This document shows positions 37,103 to 48,605 of a DNA stretch of 64,000 nt, piece by piece. The notes under the pieces are model-generated. The model was not told the DNA's origin. It was given only the letters and a program-made list of their open reading frames with translations, and searched no databases. Source of the DNA: Lycorma delicatula (lineage: Eukaryota; Arthropoda; Insecta; Hemiptera; Fulgoridae); NCBI RefSeq assembly GCF_047948215.1, contig NC_134456.1:55569959-55633958 (forward strand), given 5' to 3'. A program made the translations under genes and the position numbers. Within the stretch, counting starts at the first letter, position 1; each line of letters opens with the position of its first letter.

Positions 37103-37189
37103 ATTCTATAACAATAAACATATTGTTTAAAATTAATGTACTTAATTGATCAGTGATGCATTTTTAACCGGTTTATCAGTTTATTTTCA

Positions 37190-37610
37190 ATTTTTTTTTT
37201 GTTATAGATGAGTCTGATAAATGTCATTTTCGCATCCCCCAAAAATGGGGGAGTGTTGGACTCGCAAGGGTTCGGCTAAATGTTATTAAGAGCCTATGTG
37301 TATCCGCACCTTACCGACTAAAACTCCTATCTCACCGTTTTCCCCTTCCGAGGCCGGTCCTGTAATTAAGCATTGCACGGCGCCAGGAGATGTCTTTAGG
37401 CTCCAAGGGTCCAGAGTCCCCGCGCTGCATCACCGTCCCTCATCTGCACAAGTGCAGACGCACGACGGCTCCACACGGGGTTATCCTGCGCCCCTTCACC
37501 ATCAGGTCACTTTCTTCACCCGAGTCTCATATGCAACTCTCATTCGTTGCTGGGTGATCTTCAGTCCTCTTACTGATCTGGGTCCTAAATGAGGCTCTAT
37601 CCTATACTCT
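37190..37610. other. GC-rich island of unknown origin
   Basis: About 420 bp is markedly richer in G+C than its surroundings. It starts after a T run, has a short hairpin TCCCCC-AAAAAT-GGGGGA at 37235-37252, and contains GAAGATCACCCAGCAACGAA on the reverse strand. A 98-residue plus-strand frame (37296-37592) has no recognisable domain. It resembles the untranslated region of a non-LTR element or rRNA-targeting relative, but I cannot prove this. Confidence 0.4.
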
Positions 37611-38109
37611 AGCTATTATCAATTTACATTAGACATAAAATAGATTTATGATCCCTGTAGGGATATGTGTAATATATGATATTCTTTCTTATGAAAGATA
37701 TTGGTTGAAAAATAGTTTGTACGTATAGGAATGCTTAAGGATTTTGTTAGGAATAGAGTTTTACTACATGACGTCATATCTGAGTACTTTTACAAATTCA
37801 ACCGTCAACGGCTGATATATAAAATAAAATGGTTAACTTATTACATACCTATATTTACTGTCTGTTGAAGTGATATATTACAGGTGCTGGTTGGAAATAA
37901 GAAAAGCAATTTATTTTAAACCCATAATCGATGTGAATAATTACCATCGAGTAAATAGGTTATAAATATCACAAAACTACTAACATTTATAGTTCTGATA
38001 ATTGATCTGATTGTTTAACACAAGTGTATTTTTTGCACTAATTGTTCAATCTCGCTTTTTACTTATTCTTTTTTTGTACGATAAGACGAAGTTACTTCCG
38101 AAGTGCCTT

Positions 38110-38500
38110 TCTTATAGTCCAAACAAAAATAATTAATAAAAATCAACATCCACGGAGGTGGACTGTTGAAAAGGCAGATTGGGATGGATATTATAAAGCC
38201 TTCCAATCGCAGTATGACGTCGGTGCGAACATCCTTGAGCAACTTTCCTCTTTTACGCCTATAATACTCGAAACAGCCAGCAGATATGTCCCAGAAACAT
38301 CGGGCAATCCTAAACGTTCTTCCATTCCGTGATGGAATGATGATTGCAAACGTGCTATTAAGAATCGACGGCGGGCACTACGCAAATTCAATAATAGACC
38401 TACAACTGAACATCTAAATTTGTACCGCAGGGCTAGAGCGGTGTGCCGTCGGGTCTTCTTGAACGCTAAGAGAAATTCATGGACGAAATACAAGACGAAA
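38110..38500 (+). pseudogene. Jockey/R1-type non-LTR element fragment (endonuclease-RT linker)
   Basis: The plus strand reads HPRRWTVEKADWDGYYKAFQ from about 38148, then PIILETASRYVPETSGNPKR near 38262-38320. It continues as WNDDCKRAIKNRRRALRKFN across a TGA at about 38330. RPTTEHLNLYRRARAVCRRV follows to about 38450. This is the linker between the endonuclease and reverse transcriptase in jockey/R1-like elements. Neither enzyme domain is present. One in-frame stop splits the fragment. Confidence 0.72.
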
Positions 38501-39187
38501 AATGTATATAACCGTCCATATATACAAACAGTACAATGACTATGACGAATAGACAAGACGACGATGGGTAACTGATACTGTATCTGTAGTGTCATTAGTA
38601 CCTGATGCAGCCTATACAGAATGAATCAGTTTTATAAAAATACTGTAACTTCATTCCTATCGATAATATGAACAGGATGTTAATAATTAAGGATATATTC
38701 TGTATAAGCGGCATCCGGTATTGATAAACGAAAGCGTAATGTTACTACATTTTTGTGATGTTAGGTACATTTTTGTGAATTTAGGTACTTGTAAGAAAAT
38801 GTTTACATTACATAAATTATCCTGGCTAAAGACTATGTTTCAAGTAAGCCCCACACCCTTATTTTTTCTCTCCAATTCCAAGAAAAATGTGCGGGGGGTA
38901 CTCGAATAAGTACGGTAATCTTTACAAAAAAATAAAAAGAATTGCAACTTATTTAATATTTACAAAAATTAATTATCCTTTGCTAAACAAATAAAAGTAC
39001 TAAAGCCATAATACTCAAATAATGAACGACTGATATAAATAAATAACAGATCTCACAGCTAGAAAATCCAGATTCCGTAAGAAGAATGTAACTTGAAGAA
39101 TTTAAGGAGGATGTAACTGTTCACCTAAGTTCATCCTCTAAATCATTCTTAATTTTTGTATTCTACTTTTACTAAAATATAAATATT

Positions 39188-39246
39188 AATAATGATCCCG
39201 AAAAATTAGTAAAAAAGAAAAAAATAATCTGCCTAAATCAGAGCAC
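39188..39246 (+). repeat. Short dispersed repeat D, copy 1
   Basis: AATGATCCCGAAAAATTAGT followed by an A-rich run, ATAATCTGCCTAAAT and AGAGCA is repeated at 40489-40558, about 1.3 kb away in the same orientation. Confidence 0.75.
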
Positions 39247-40488
39247 CTTTGGGCCGCCATATCAAAAATGGTGTCACTTTTGTATTTATCCTTAAATTAC
39301 CTATATGCATACACAGAAATCAAATGGAAATCTAAAAAAAAATCCGTCTCATAATTTTTGTACATCCTGTTTTTGTGATTACACTAACACTAAATTTTAT
39401 TTAGTATTAATTTTATTTATTTATTTTTTATTTTTGGTGTGGTAGTAGGGAAATTGTTTATTTAATTGTATGATCCCCTTCTTAATTATTTCCATATTCT
39501 CAACATATGGAGTGTGACAGATAATATTAATCGATAAAGAGGTTCTTTAAGGAATAAAATCTCTTCATTCTACAAAAATAGTAGGCTAAGAATTAATTAA
39601 TGCAAACGCAGTTGTAAAAAATAAAATTTTTAATAAATAAACGTCTAAAAATAAAATATAACAATTTAAACATAAAGTTTTATGTTTATGAGATTATAGA
39701 CTAATCTTACAAAAATGTCATACTTCTTATTTTAGGTTTTCATTTTCGAAAATTTAAGATATGAAAGTTTTTAAACCTTTTAATTAAGCTTAAAAAATTT
39801 TAATTTTTTTAAAAATATTTTTATTTATCTTTTTATATTTATTTTGTGAAATTCGTCTGAAAGTAAGTGCTTTATTTTGAAGTTATTAGGTAAATACGAT
39901 TATATAGTTTACGTAAATTGTCAAACTGGAAGTGGTGAAGTAAATAAGTGACAATTGTGTAACGAGTCGAGCAAAGTGGAAAATATTTTTCCAAAAAAAA
40001 TTGTATAATAAGATCAAGAAGGCGCTGCAGCTCCAGCTGCGTCGTCTGTTGCTATAGAAACGAGAGAGACTGGCGCCAATTTAGTCTAGACAGACTGGAA
40101 TTAATGCGAAAATGTATTGTAGTACAAAATACGGGACATACTGTAATGGAGTATACCGTTTGCTTTCGGAGTTCACTCTATTTGTTTTATTTGGTAAGGA
40201 ACAGCGCACAGAAAAATAAATTATTTTTCTGCGCTGTATCGATTAACTTCACCATACATGGGTATATATTTGTAGTCCTCCGTTATTGTGGGAGAATCCA
40301 ATAACCTATTGGCATTAGCTTTAGTTTTGTTCATTTCATTTAAAAACCCTTCAGAGTAATGCAATAATATTAAATGCTTTTTTTTTAGTGTTTGTGTATG
40401 TGTGAGTATCTATATCTAGGGAATCAAAACTTAGAAAAGATTAATTTCTAAAATGCATATTTGATCCAACCGTAATAAATTAAAGTAA

Positions 40489-40558
40489 TGATCCCGAAAA
40501 ATTAGTGAAAAAGAAAAAATAATTTACCTAAAAAAATAATTTACCTAAATAAGAGCAA
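40489..40558 (+). repeat. Short dispersed repeat D, copy 2
   Basis: Same segment as 39188-39246, but with a local duplication of AAATAATTTACCTAAA. Possibly a small local duplication or an unknown short element. Confidence 0.75.
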
Positions 40559-42974
40559 GATATATTAATATTACACAGTTCAAGACATAAACATTTTTTT
40601 GTTTTATTTTATAATTAAGATTAAAATGCGTTTATTCGCATTAAAATATTATTTTGTCATGATGTGATATTGCATGCTTTACAGAAGCAAAAATCAAAAT
40701 CTGATAATTTTTTTTTTGTTTCCCTATACACACACACGCGCGGGCGCGAACGCACATACGCGAACCCATGATACGTGTATGTATTTAACCAGAGAAATCA
40801 TTGACAAAATTTGTTTTTCCGAACTGTAATTTGTTAATTTTTGCTATTCTAAATTAATTATTACGGCTGGATCAAACATGCACTTGAGAAATATAATTGT
40901 AAATTAATTTGTCCAAAATTTTACATGTTAGGGCAGTAGGTACATCTGTTATTCGAAATTAAAGAACATTAATTTTAGATTTCTGTTAATGATATCTAAA
41001 TATTAAACCAGAAACTGAAAATCATTCTGATTTAATAACTGTAGTGTACTAGCTCTTGTGCTGTGATGGTTCCCTCATAGGTGTGTTACCTATGGTAATA
41101 CAATCTACTAATCGTAGGTAATTAAAACAAGATGACTTCAAAAAATATCTCCTATTCTTCAAGCAGGTAATAATTTATGTTATTCGAAAATTGCTGCGTA
41201 TCTAAGTTATCAATTGATGTACATCCTCCTTAAATTTCTAATACATTTAAAATTTAAACATTCAAATTGATATTGATATCTGTGCTTATATGATTAAAAA
41301 AAAGAAGAAAAGTATTTTAATAGCTACAGCTTTATGGTTGATAAATGTCTGAAATATTTATATAAAATAAGTGGATTCTAAAAAATATAAATAAATATCA
41401 ATATAAAAAATATAATTATGTACCTATCAATCCTAACGTGCGAAATTGCTCAGAATAATTGGTTTAGAATTAATCAGAAGTAGAGTAATTAATAAAATCT
41501 GATATTTATTTGTTTGTAGGAAGGAAATAAAAATGTTTTATGCCGGCTTTCATAATTGGGTCCTCTATTTTTTCTTTTACATCTGAATGAAATTTCAAAT
41601 ACAGAATATATAAATAACGGTGAGATATCCTAGAACGCAATTGGGACTTGCTTGATAGTTTCTGGCAAAATTAAAAATTATCATTAATTTTTTTGTCTAT
41701 TGGTGCATGAAAAAAACAATTCACTTTCTCCTCAAAAATGTATTAAATATTAACAAAATTTATTAAATAATTTGTTTTAAAAACTAATGGTAAAATTGGA
41801 TTACTTAACACTCTGCAATACATTTGATCTGAATTGAGTAACTTCATTAAAGTTTTAGGGAATAATTTTTAGTCACCTTTGGAGAATATCTTCTATTCGC
41901 TGTCTATTCCGGAAAAAACAATTGAGGTGTGAAAGAAATATTTTAAAGATGGTGAACTCTGCCTGTGATCAATTCATTTGCAAGTACGGTATAATCCTTT
42001 GGGATAATTCAATAGAATTCCAGTGAATACTGAAACTAAAAATAGGCCGTATAAAGTATGTTTAGTTTGGCTTATCGGGCCCACAGCGCAAGTTGTTTTA
42101 TCCAGCTACAATCTCTAACAATCCGTACACTTTTAATATGGAACGTTGTAAAAGGTTTTTTAATAATAAATGGTGGTTTATGAATGATCTTTTTCCTCAA
42201 CTAAATTTACGGAAAAGAACTGTCTAGGTCTCTCGATTTCATGTAGTCATATAGATTCTCAAAAAAAATAACTTCTTTTTATTCCGTTATATGTTTTTAA
42301 CAAAAAAATTTCTTCTATCGAGGGAAATACATGAAATTCACTATGAAAAGCAATTTCTGAAAAATTTAAAAAGAAAATTTTTTCGTGTTGCTCAGTATAC
42401 AATGGAAAAATTACTGGATGACTAATGGAATAGTGTTTTCTATGTTCTATCTTATTTATTACTATTTTGTAATAATAGTATTTAAATGTTTTCGTTGAAA
42501 CTTGTGAACACTTCAGTCTAATAAACAAGTGCAAGAAGTTTATTATTTACGCCAATACATTCTTTCCATTATCAAATATTTTTCAGTATTGTTGCTAATA
42601 TTTACGAATTTATTGGACTGACATAAGAATTTCTCGATAATCAATATTAATTAATATACACTGCTTTGAAATATCAAAAAGTAAATTCTTGTTTATTTTG
42701 CTTTATTATGGTTAATCTCTTTCAAATTTAATGTTGTCAGAGGGGTAAAAAATGTCATGAGAACTAACTATTAACCGAATCAACCGAATCATTTAATAGG
42801 TATTTTTTTATTAACATTAAAAATGATATTATAAAATTCTGTAGTTATTTACAAAAATTTTGTATAATTTACAAAAACATTATTTCTTATCTGAAATAAA
42901 TATTATATTTTAATTATATTTTTAAAAATTCTTGTTTTTTATTATTTTTCATATTGTTACTTTTTTAGTTTTAC

Positions 42975-43345
42975 TTTTAGTTTTACTTTTTTGAAAGTGT
43001 ATGTTTGGAGTGTCGCTTTATATGGAAGTGAAACTTGGACAATCGGAGTATGTGAGAAGAAAAGATTAGAAGCTTTTGAAATGTGGTGCTATAGGAGAAT
43101 GTTAAAAATCAGATGGGTGGATAAAGTGACAAATGAAGAGGTACTGCGGCAAATAGATGAAGAAAGAAGCATTTGGAAAAATATAGTTAAAAGAAGAGAC
43201 AGACTTATAGGCCACATACTAAGGCATCCTGGAATAGTCGCTTTAATATTGGAAGCACAGGTAGAAGGGAAAAATTGTGTAGGCAGGCCACGTTTGGAAT
43301 ATGTAAAACAAATTGTTAGGGATGTAGGATGTAGAGGGTAAACTG
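42975..43345 (+). pseudogene. RTE-clade retrotransposon, internal C-terminal fragment
   Basis: A 116-residue open frame at 42991-43341 reads VYVWSVALYGSETWTIG and continues through CYRRMLKIRWVDKVTNEEVL, RQIDEERSIWKNIVKRRDRL and GRPRLEYVKQIVRDVGCRG. It corresponds closely to the C-terminal part of the element at 34378-37112. Unlike the other copies it lacks the 3' tail: similarity ends at about 43345, before the MKRLALD codons. It was probably cut by a later rearrangement. The preceding bases include two AGTTTTACTTTT units. Confidence 0.88.
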
Positions 43346-43768
43346 AAACAACTTTTTTAGTGTTTTATTATTAAGTTCATTGAGTATATTGAAAAGAACA
43401 ATATAAATTGTTGTTTGGTATTGATAAGGAGATAATTATTAAAGATGAATTTGAAATTGATGACTATGTAAGATTTAAATAAAGGTTGAAAAAGATTTTT
43501 ATTGGGTTTTTTTATTCCTGGAATTGGTCTTAAGATTAGTGATCTAATTACACAAGCCTGCGATGGTTGTGTTGTTTATTTTTTGGTAATCGATTCTTAT
43601 GTATTTTTTAGCGCTGAATCGGAAAATAACCTTCAATTTTTCCATCACATCAGAATTTTTTGCAAATCGCAAATTTCAAAATTTTTTAAAAGTTAAAAAA
43701 TTGTGAAAATGTGATACAATAAAGTAGATATAACAACGAATATTTTGTAATAAATTAAAATAATATGT
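43346..43768. other. AT-rich intergenic DNA
   Basis: No gene or repeat recognised; a 64-residue frame at 43502-43696 lacks motifs. Confidence 0.45.
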
Positions 43769-43770
43769 TC

Positions 43771-43930
43771 GCCGGCTTCCGTGGCACGAGTGGTAACGTC
43801 GTAGCCTGTCATCCCAGGTTCGAATCTCGGTCAGGCATGGCATTTTCACACACGTTACAAATCATTCATCTCATCCTCTGAAGTAATACCTAATGGTGGT
43901 CCCGGAGGTTAAACAAGAAAGAAAAAAAAA
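43771..43930 (+). mobile_element. tRNA-derived SINE, short form
   Basis: The head GCCGGCTTCCGTGGCACGAG contains an A box (TGGCACGAGTGG, 43782-43793) and a B box (GGTTCGAATCT, 43818-43828), with spacing suited to an RNA polymerase III promoter. The tail has CATCTCATCCTCTGAAGTAA, CCCGGAGGTTAAACA and a terminal A run. It shares its tail with the longer reverse SINE at 3853-4138 but lacks the roughly 130-bp middle segment. It does not code for protein and would depend on a LINE for mobility. Confidence 0.85.
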
Positions 43931-44109
43931 TTACTTTGTTGGATTATATTTTGCATCCTTGTAGCTAAATAGTTTAATGGCCTAAAGAGAATGGCAGGGG
44001 GGTGTCATTGACTTCTTAATTTCTAATGAAAATTGCCACAAAATAAGCCTAATTCTATTATACTGCATTTTTTAATTTATTTTTATTTAATTAATTTTTA
44101 TGACGTATG
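43931..44109. other. AT-rich spacer
   Basis: Short AT-rich spacer with no recognisable feature. Confidence 0.4.
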
Positions 44110-44475
44110 TCATGCTTTTGGAAACCACTGCTCCTTTTCGCCCATCCTTAATGACGAATTATGTAAAATATTACAATTTTTTTTCATGTGTCGAAATTTC
44201 TTTGAACGAATTATACTCTGTTTTACGCTTTTCCCTCTATGTTCTCTATAGGGTTCATCTCGTTTCAACATCCAGCAATAGTCTGCCATCATCATAGTAG
44301 TCCACACTTTCCTTGATACGTCCTTTCATACGTTTACTTCATGTGCTGATGAGATCTCTCACCCATCTCTTGGCTAACGTCACCCAGATTTTCGTGAAAA
44401 TCTTCCACATGTGAATTTAGAAAGTGAACCTTCAAGCTTATGGAACTTTGAATTTTGTAAGCCTTGGTAAGGTTT
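44110..44475 (-). pseudogene. Fragment of a conserved repeat-associated protein family
   Basis: On the minus strand a frame starting near 44450 reads SLKVHFLNSHVEDFHENLGD, VSQEMGERSHQHMK, a TAA, TYERTYQGK, a frameshift, and then MMMADYCWMLKRDEPYREHR. This layout resembles a family of uncharacterised proteins that I recall as present in many arthropod and mollusc genomes, often in many copies. The function is unknown to me and no catalytic residues can be named. The gene is broken by the stop and frameshift, and only a C-terminal portion is visible. Nothing upstream on the minus strand could be confidently joined to it. Confidence 0.55.
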
Positions 44476-46649
44476 AGAATTCTATGAAAGTTTTTTCTAT
44501 CATTTAATAATTTGCTTCTTTAAATTATCATCATTATAGGGGGTATATTATAACCTAGTAAATTAGATTGTACTTTTATCCCAATCTGCTCGGTACATTA
44601 TTCTAAGCAATTGTTATGAATTTTGGAAAGTGATTCGTTTTTTCTACCGACCAAAACGAATGTTTTTTTTGTACTTTTTAAACATTTAAATAAGTACATA
44701 ATTGTTAAACGCTTTTACTGTGGTGAGAAAACGTGCTAAAAATTACGATGAAGTAGAGCGGAACATGCTGAATTGTACGAACATAATTCCTAATTTTCTT
44801 TAAGTCTACAGTAGCAGGTGATGAAACAGAGTTTTTGAGCCCGACACATAACCGTTGGTCATTGATCGGAATAAAGATATTAAAAATCTACTGAGTTAAA
44901 AAAGAGACAGTTGAAAAGCAAAGCTAAAATGATGTTGAAAGAATTTTTACTGTCTTAGATTTAGAGACGCCCGTACGCTCCAGGATGTGGAACAGTCGGT
45001 AAAGGTTTTATGTCGTTTCAAATACGTTACTCGTGGGGAATGAAAAAAAGATCTATGAAAATTAGGAAATTCTTTATGAAAACACCTCTACCTATTTTTT
45101 GCACGTAATCAAGTCATTTTTAAATAGATAATCGTATATGATTTCCTTAATTCATCCCGATTACACTTCACATGGTTTCTTTAGTAACTTTCTTTTGCTG
45201 AAAATATCTGAGAGGATATGAAAATCCCAACATGGCCTAAGTTGTTGAATGACCTTCTGAAAAAACAAAAATGTTTCGAATAAAAGTAAAAGAAAGATGT
45301 GTACAGTGCATTAGTTAAATTATACTAATATTCATGTGTTTGCAGACTATGAAAAGTTTTTTCATTGTTTAGGGTAGGATGTCATGTTTGTTACACGAGG
45401 AGTGTTATGAGTTTAAGTCCGTATTCTATTATAATTTTCTGTCAGGTAGAGAATTTACGAATAAAACTGAGTTTAAATATGCCCATAGCAGGACTCATGC
45501 TTTTAGAGACGATGTTCAGTTGTCAAGTAAGTTTAGCATGGACCTTATTACATAAAAATAAACTGTTTAAGTGGCTGGCAGTCTGTTGGCATACAATTGT
45601 ACTGACGGTTGTTACAGATGGTTGGTTCTTCATATCTATAGTTAGGAGGAGTAATTAAAAAGACCGTAGAACGTAATTATAATTGTCATGAAGCAATGAA
45701 TTTTTTGTTTTGATTTTTTGTTGCAGGTATTAATTTTAAATTCCATTCATCGATCACTATCGTTAGTGCTTTATAGAAATGAATTTCAGACTCATACTTG
45801 ATAGGGCTGAAGGTTCTATTTACAATAAGCCTAAAATTACAAGTAATTGGTTTAACGTTATACTGAAAATGCAGTGTTTCAAGGAAGAAATATGACAACT
45901 GACAACGGTCGTTATGACCAATAGTTGGTGACTGGTAAGATAAGCTTCTTATTACCTCACAATTAAAGTATTATTATTATATACTATATATAACTAATAT
46001 TATTTCTTTTAAAATAACTTTACCGTAATTACATTAGTTAAGTGTCTTTGTTTTAAGATATCGTTTTCATTTTATTAATATTACCATTATAAAAATATTA
46101 AATGAAATTTAATTAAGTAATTAAAAGATCATATTTCGAAAGGATCTGCCATATTTGTGTTCAACCTAGTATTGACTATTATACTTATCACCGCTGTTTT
46201 TAATCCATAAAAAAATATATTGCTTGAATTTTTCACTACTTTCTTGAATTTGATATAGGACTCGACATTTTCGAGAAAATTCATAATTTATTTAGATTTT
46301 TTGAATTAATTAAATTGTTCCTGTGTCACTTTGGCTATAACAGAAAAAATATGTTCTACATGTCTGCGACCAAAAAAATCGAATCACAGTTGAACTATTA
46401 AATTTAAGATCAAGCAGTTCAAAATTTATAATGAAATATACATGAAGTTCCAAAAATCATAAACCTTCGTTTTTGGTTTTACCACTGATTTGATAATAAA
46501 ATAAATAAAAAATATTTTATTTTGTATGTTTTTTAAAAATTATATTTTAAATCAGTATGTCTATTATTCAAACGATTGATAACTGGATGCCACACCTTAA
46601 CCTAGTCCTAGTTATGTATGTCTTTTAAGTACAATATGAAACTATCTCT
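44476..46649. other. AT-rich stretch without recognised gene
   Basis: Frames of 70-97 residues at 45365-45898 carry no recognisable domain. About 44800-45060 is slightly GC-richer and might be older coding relic, but I cannot support any assignment. Confidence 0.4.
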
Positions 46650-47190
46650 GGGAACGAAAACCGATTATATTAAAGTAATTCTGTTTAAGTAAAACCTTCC
46701 ATTGATCTGTTTTTTTCATGAATTCCATCTAAATAATAAATTGTCTTATTCTCTTCACAGAATTGTTTATGTACTCTTAAGTATTCCGTACGCTACGAAA
46801 TAACATCTACACGTTAATCAACAAACAATTATTTTATTTAGACATGAAACAAATTCCGTGAATTTCAAGTACGATGATTTAATGTACTTCTAGAAAAATT
46901 CGGCAGTCCAGAATCTGTATTCGTGGCATTTAATATCTTGTTCAAGTTAGGAAGCTTGTTACTAAAATAAAAGGAATGAATTTTTCTCTGATAGCGGTTT
47001 TAGTAAAATTATCCAATTTTTCAATCCTTTTCACACATTTTCGAATTTTTTTAGGGCTAAAATGTTTACCATAAATTTTGTGTTTCTTTATTATATTAAA
47101 AATTGTTCTTTCGTTAACGCCTGTTGCACTACTATTTTTCCGAGCAATGCCTCTGACAAACAGTTTCAGGGTTATCTTGTTTCAGCGTGA
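46650..47190 (-). pseudogene. IS630/Tc1-like transposase relic, N-terminal part
   Basis: On the minus strand the helix-turn-helix region reads ATGVNERTIFNIIKKHKIYG near 47125-47065, then KHFSPKKIRKCVKRIEKLDN and FTKTAIREKF. LPNLNKILNATNTDSGLPNF is near 46950-46895. TEYLRVHKQFCEENKTIYYL followed by DG lies near 46790-46730, the position of the first catalytic aspartate. Stops and frameshifts separate these blocks. It is the N-terminal counterpart of the family at 9965-11060, but the two overlap at the YLD block, so they are separate copies. It directly abuts the inner end of the right duplicated arm. Confidence 0.65.
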
Positions 47191-47194
47191 GAGC

Positions 47195-47545
47195 AGCCAT
47201 CAAAGATAACTGGATGCTGCATCAGGAAAATGCACACCTTGACACACTGCAGTCTCAAGTAATTAGTTTTTGGCACAGAAAAACATTCCTGTAATTCCTC
47301 AACCTGACTTGAAGGACACAATTTTGGAAAATTAGAAAATTTTTAAAAAATGTATCCGACCACGTGAAGGACATTCCGGTTTCTGAATTCCAAAACTAAT
47401 ATGAAGAGAGGGAAAACCATTTGAAGCGTTGCGTGGCTACCAATGGGAACTATTTCGAAGGAGATAGAATTTATGTATAATTGGATTGTTTAAAAAAATT
47501 TTTTTTATCAGTCTCATTACTTTATTTAAAGACCTCGTATGTAAA
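47195..47545 (+). pseudogene. Mariner-family relic, C-terminal part
   Basis: The plus strand reads AIKDNWMLHQENAHLDTLQS, then VISFW, and ends with TSYCTTTATTT-type terminal sequence CAGTCTCATTACTTTATTTA at about 47510-47529. It is the same insertion as 21907-22485, trimmed further: the block before the DNW motif is missing. The frame is broken beyond RKTFL. Both copies carry Glu in the second-Asp block. Confidence 0.8.
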
Positions 47546-48605
47546 ATATAATGATTATTGTTATAATATAAAATATTATTTTAAATTAAGATCAATTATT
47601 ATTTATTAATTTATAATAATTTATTATATCTAAATAATTATAGTCTCTACAACAATATAGAACCGACTAAGAACAAGATGAATGACCAACATTAAATCCA
47701 TTTCATATCTACCTTTCATCCCTGTTACACACAAAAAATCCTAAAAAAATATTAGATGTCAATCTTTTTTTGGAATAAATATATTATTTAAATGAATCAA
47801 AGTAATTTTTCAATATTGATAAAGAAATACAGGCAATAAATTTTACATTAATTTATAGTTTGGTTTTTTATTACTTTAGTTCTGGTATTTACAATTTACA
47901 AGTCTGATTTCTTGTTTCTCTAGGTTTTAAAAACTTCCTTTTGAACAGTAAAAATTGTTTTCTTAGAACAGTAGAGAAAAATGTCTAGTGTTGCTAATTA
48001 ACTGATTCAACCTTTTTCGACTAGTCTTGTTTCTGTGTAAATATTTTGTTTATAACTACAGTGTATTATTCACTTAAAAGAAGAAGAAAAATGAATGAAA
48101 TTTTAGTAAAATTAGTTTGAAAACTATCAGCCTTTCGAAAATGAATGACGTACCAACAAAATAAAAATCATAAGAAATTAAACCCTGATGTTTAACCGTT
48201 TGGTTCAACAGTTAAAAGGTGATTTTTTTTTTAAATTAAGAATAATCAAACTTGTATAAATATTTTTCTCTTTATTAAATATATTGGGTTTGTAAAAGTA
48301 AATTAACTGAATTGCAAAATAATTTACTTAACAATTTAGTACAAAAACTAAGAACTTATTAAAAATTTTATTAAAAAGTAAAATATTTTGAATACAAATA
48401 ATCTCGCAGGTTGGAATAAATGTCTTCAATTTCATTAGTTACTTTCGTTTAAAAATAATTCATTAAGATCTTAAATTTTCACCATAGAGGCCCTCCATTA
48501 CCATTATGGTTTAATTTCTGTTTATTTTTTTATTTATTAATTAAAAAGCTTTTTCTTCTTACATTATTAGTGTTAACTAGTTTCTTTCCGTTTAATAATT
48601 CTTTC
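47546..48605. other. AT-rich linker of the right arm
   Basis: Reverse complement of 20721-21905 with scattered small differences. No coding potential. Confidence 0.75.

Larger units (their letters stand above)
34378..37112 (-). mobile_element. 5'-truncated RTE-clade non-LTR retrotransposon with 9-bp flanking repeat
   Basis: On the minus strand the element runs from about 37112 to a poly(A) tail (plus-strand T run at 34378-34386). It encodes an apurinic endonuclease followed by a reverse transcriptase in one frame, about 904 codons. The endonuclease N-terminus is missing, so the copy is 5'-truncated. AATAAACAT flanks both ends (34369-34377 and 37113-37121), consistent with a target-site duplication from target-primed reverse transcription. 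Three more fragments of the family lie at 1509-1632, 4160-4686 and 42975-43345. It is the best preserved coding unit in the window, so probably the youngest large insertion. Confidence 0.9.
38501..42974. other. Long AT-rich stretch with no recognised gene
   Basis: About 4.5 kb without a recognisable domain on either strand. It contains a short duplicated segment (39188-39246 and 40489-40558), an imperfect hairpin near 40203-40237 and CA-rich sequence near 40728-40760. Locally GC-richer patches at about 40020-40100 and 42070-42110 gave no identifiable protein. Confidence 0.45.

Noticed and set aside
40203..40237. CAGCGCACAGAAAAATAA-type hairpin as a terminator or RNA gene
   Set aside because: Imperfect inverted repeat with a 2-base mismatch insertion, no conserved context and no rationale for a bacterial-type terminator in this genome.
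43782..43828. A functional tRNA gene
   Set aside because: A and B boxes are present, but the sequence does not fold as a full cloverleaf by eye, and it continues into a SINE body and A-rich tail.
9965..47190. One IS630-like transposase gene split by a 35-kb insertion
   Set aside because: The two pieces overlap at the first catalytic block, so they must be separate copies.
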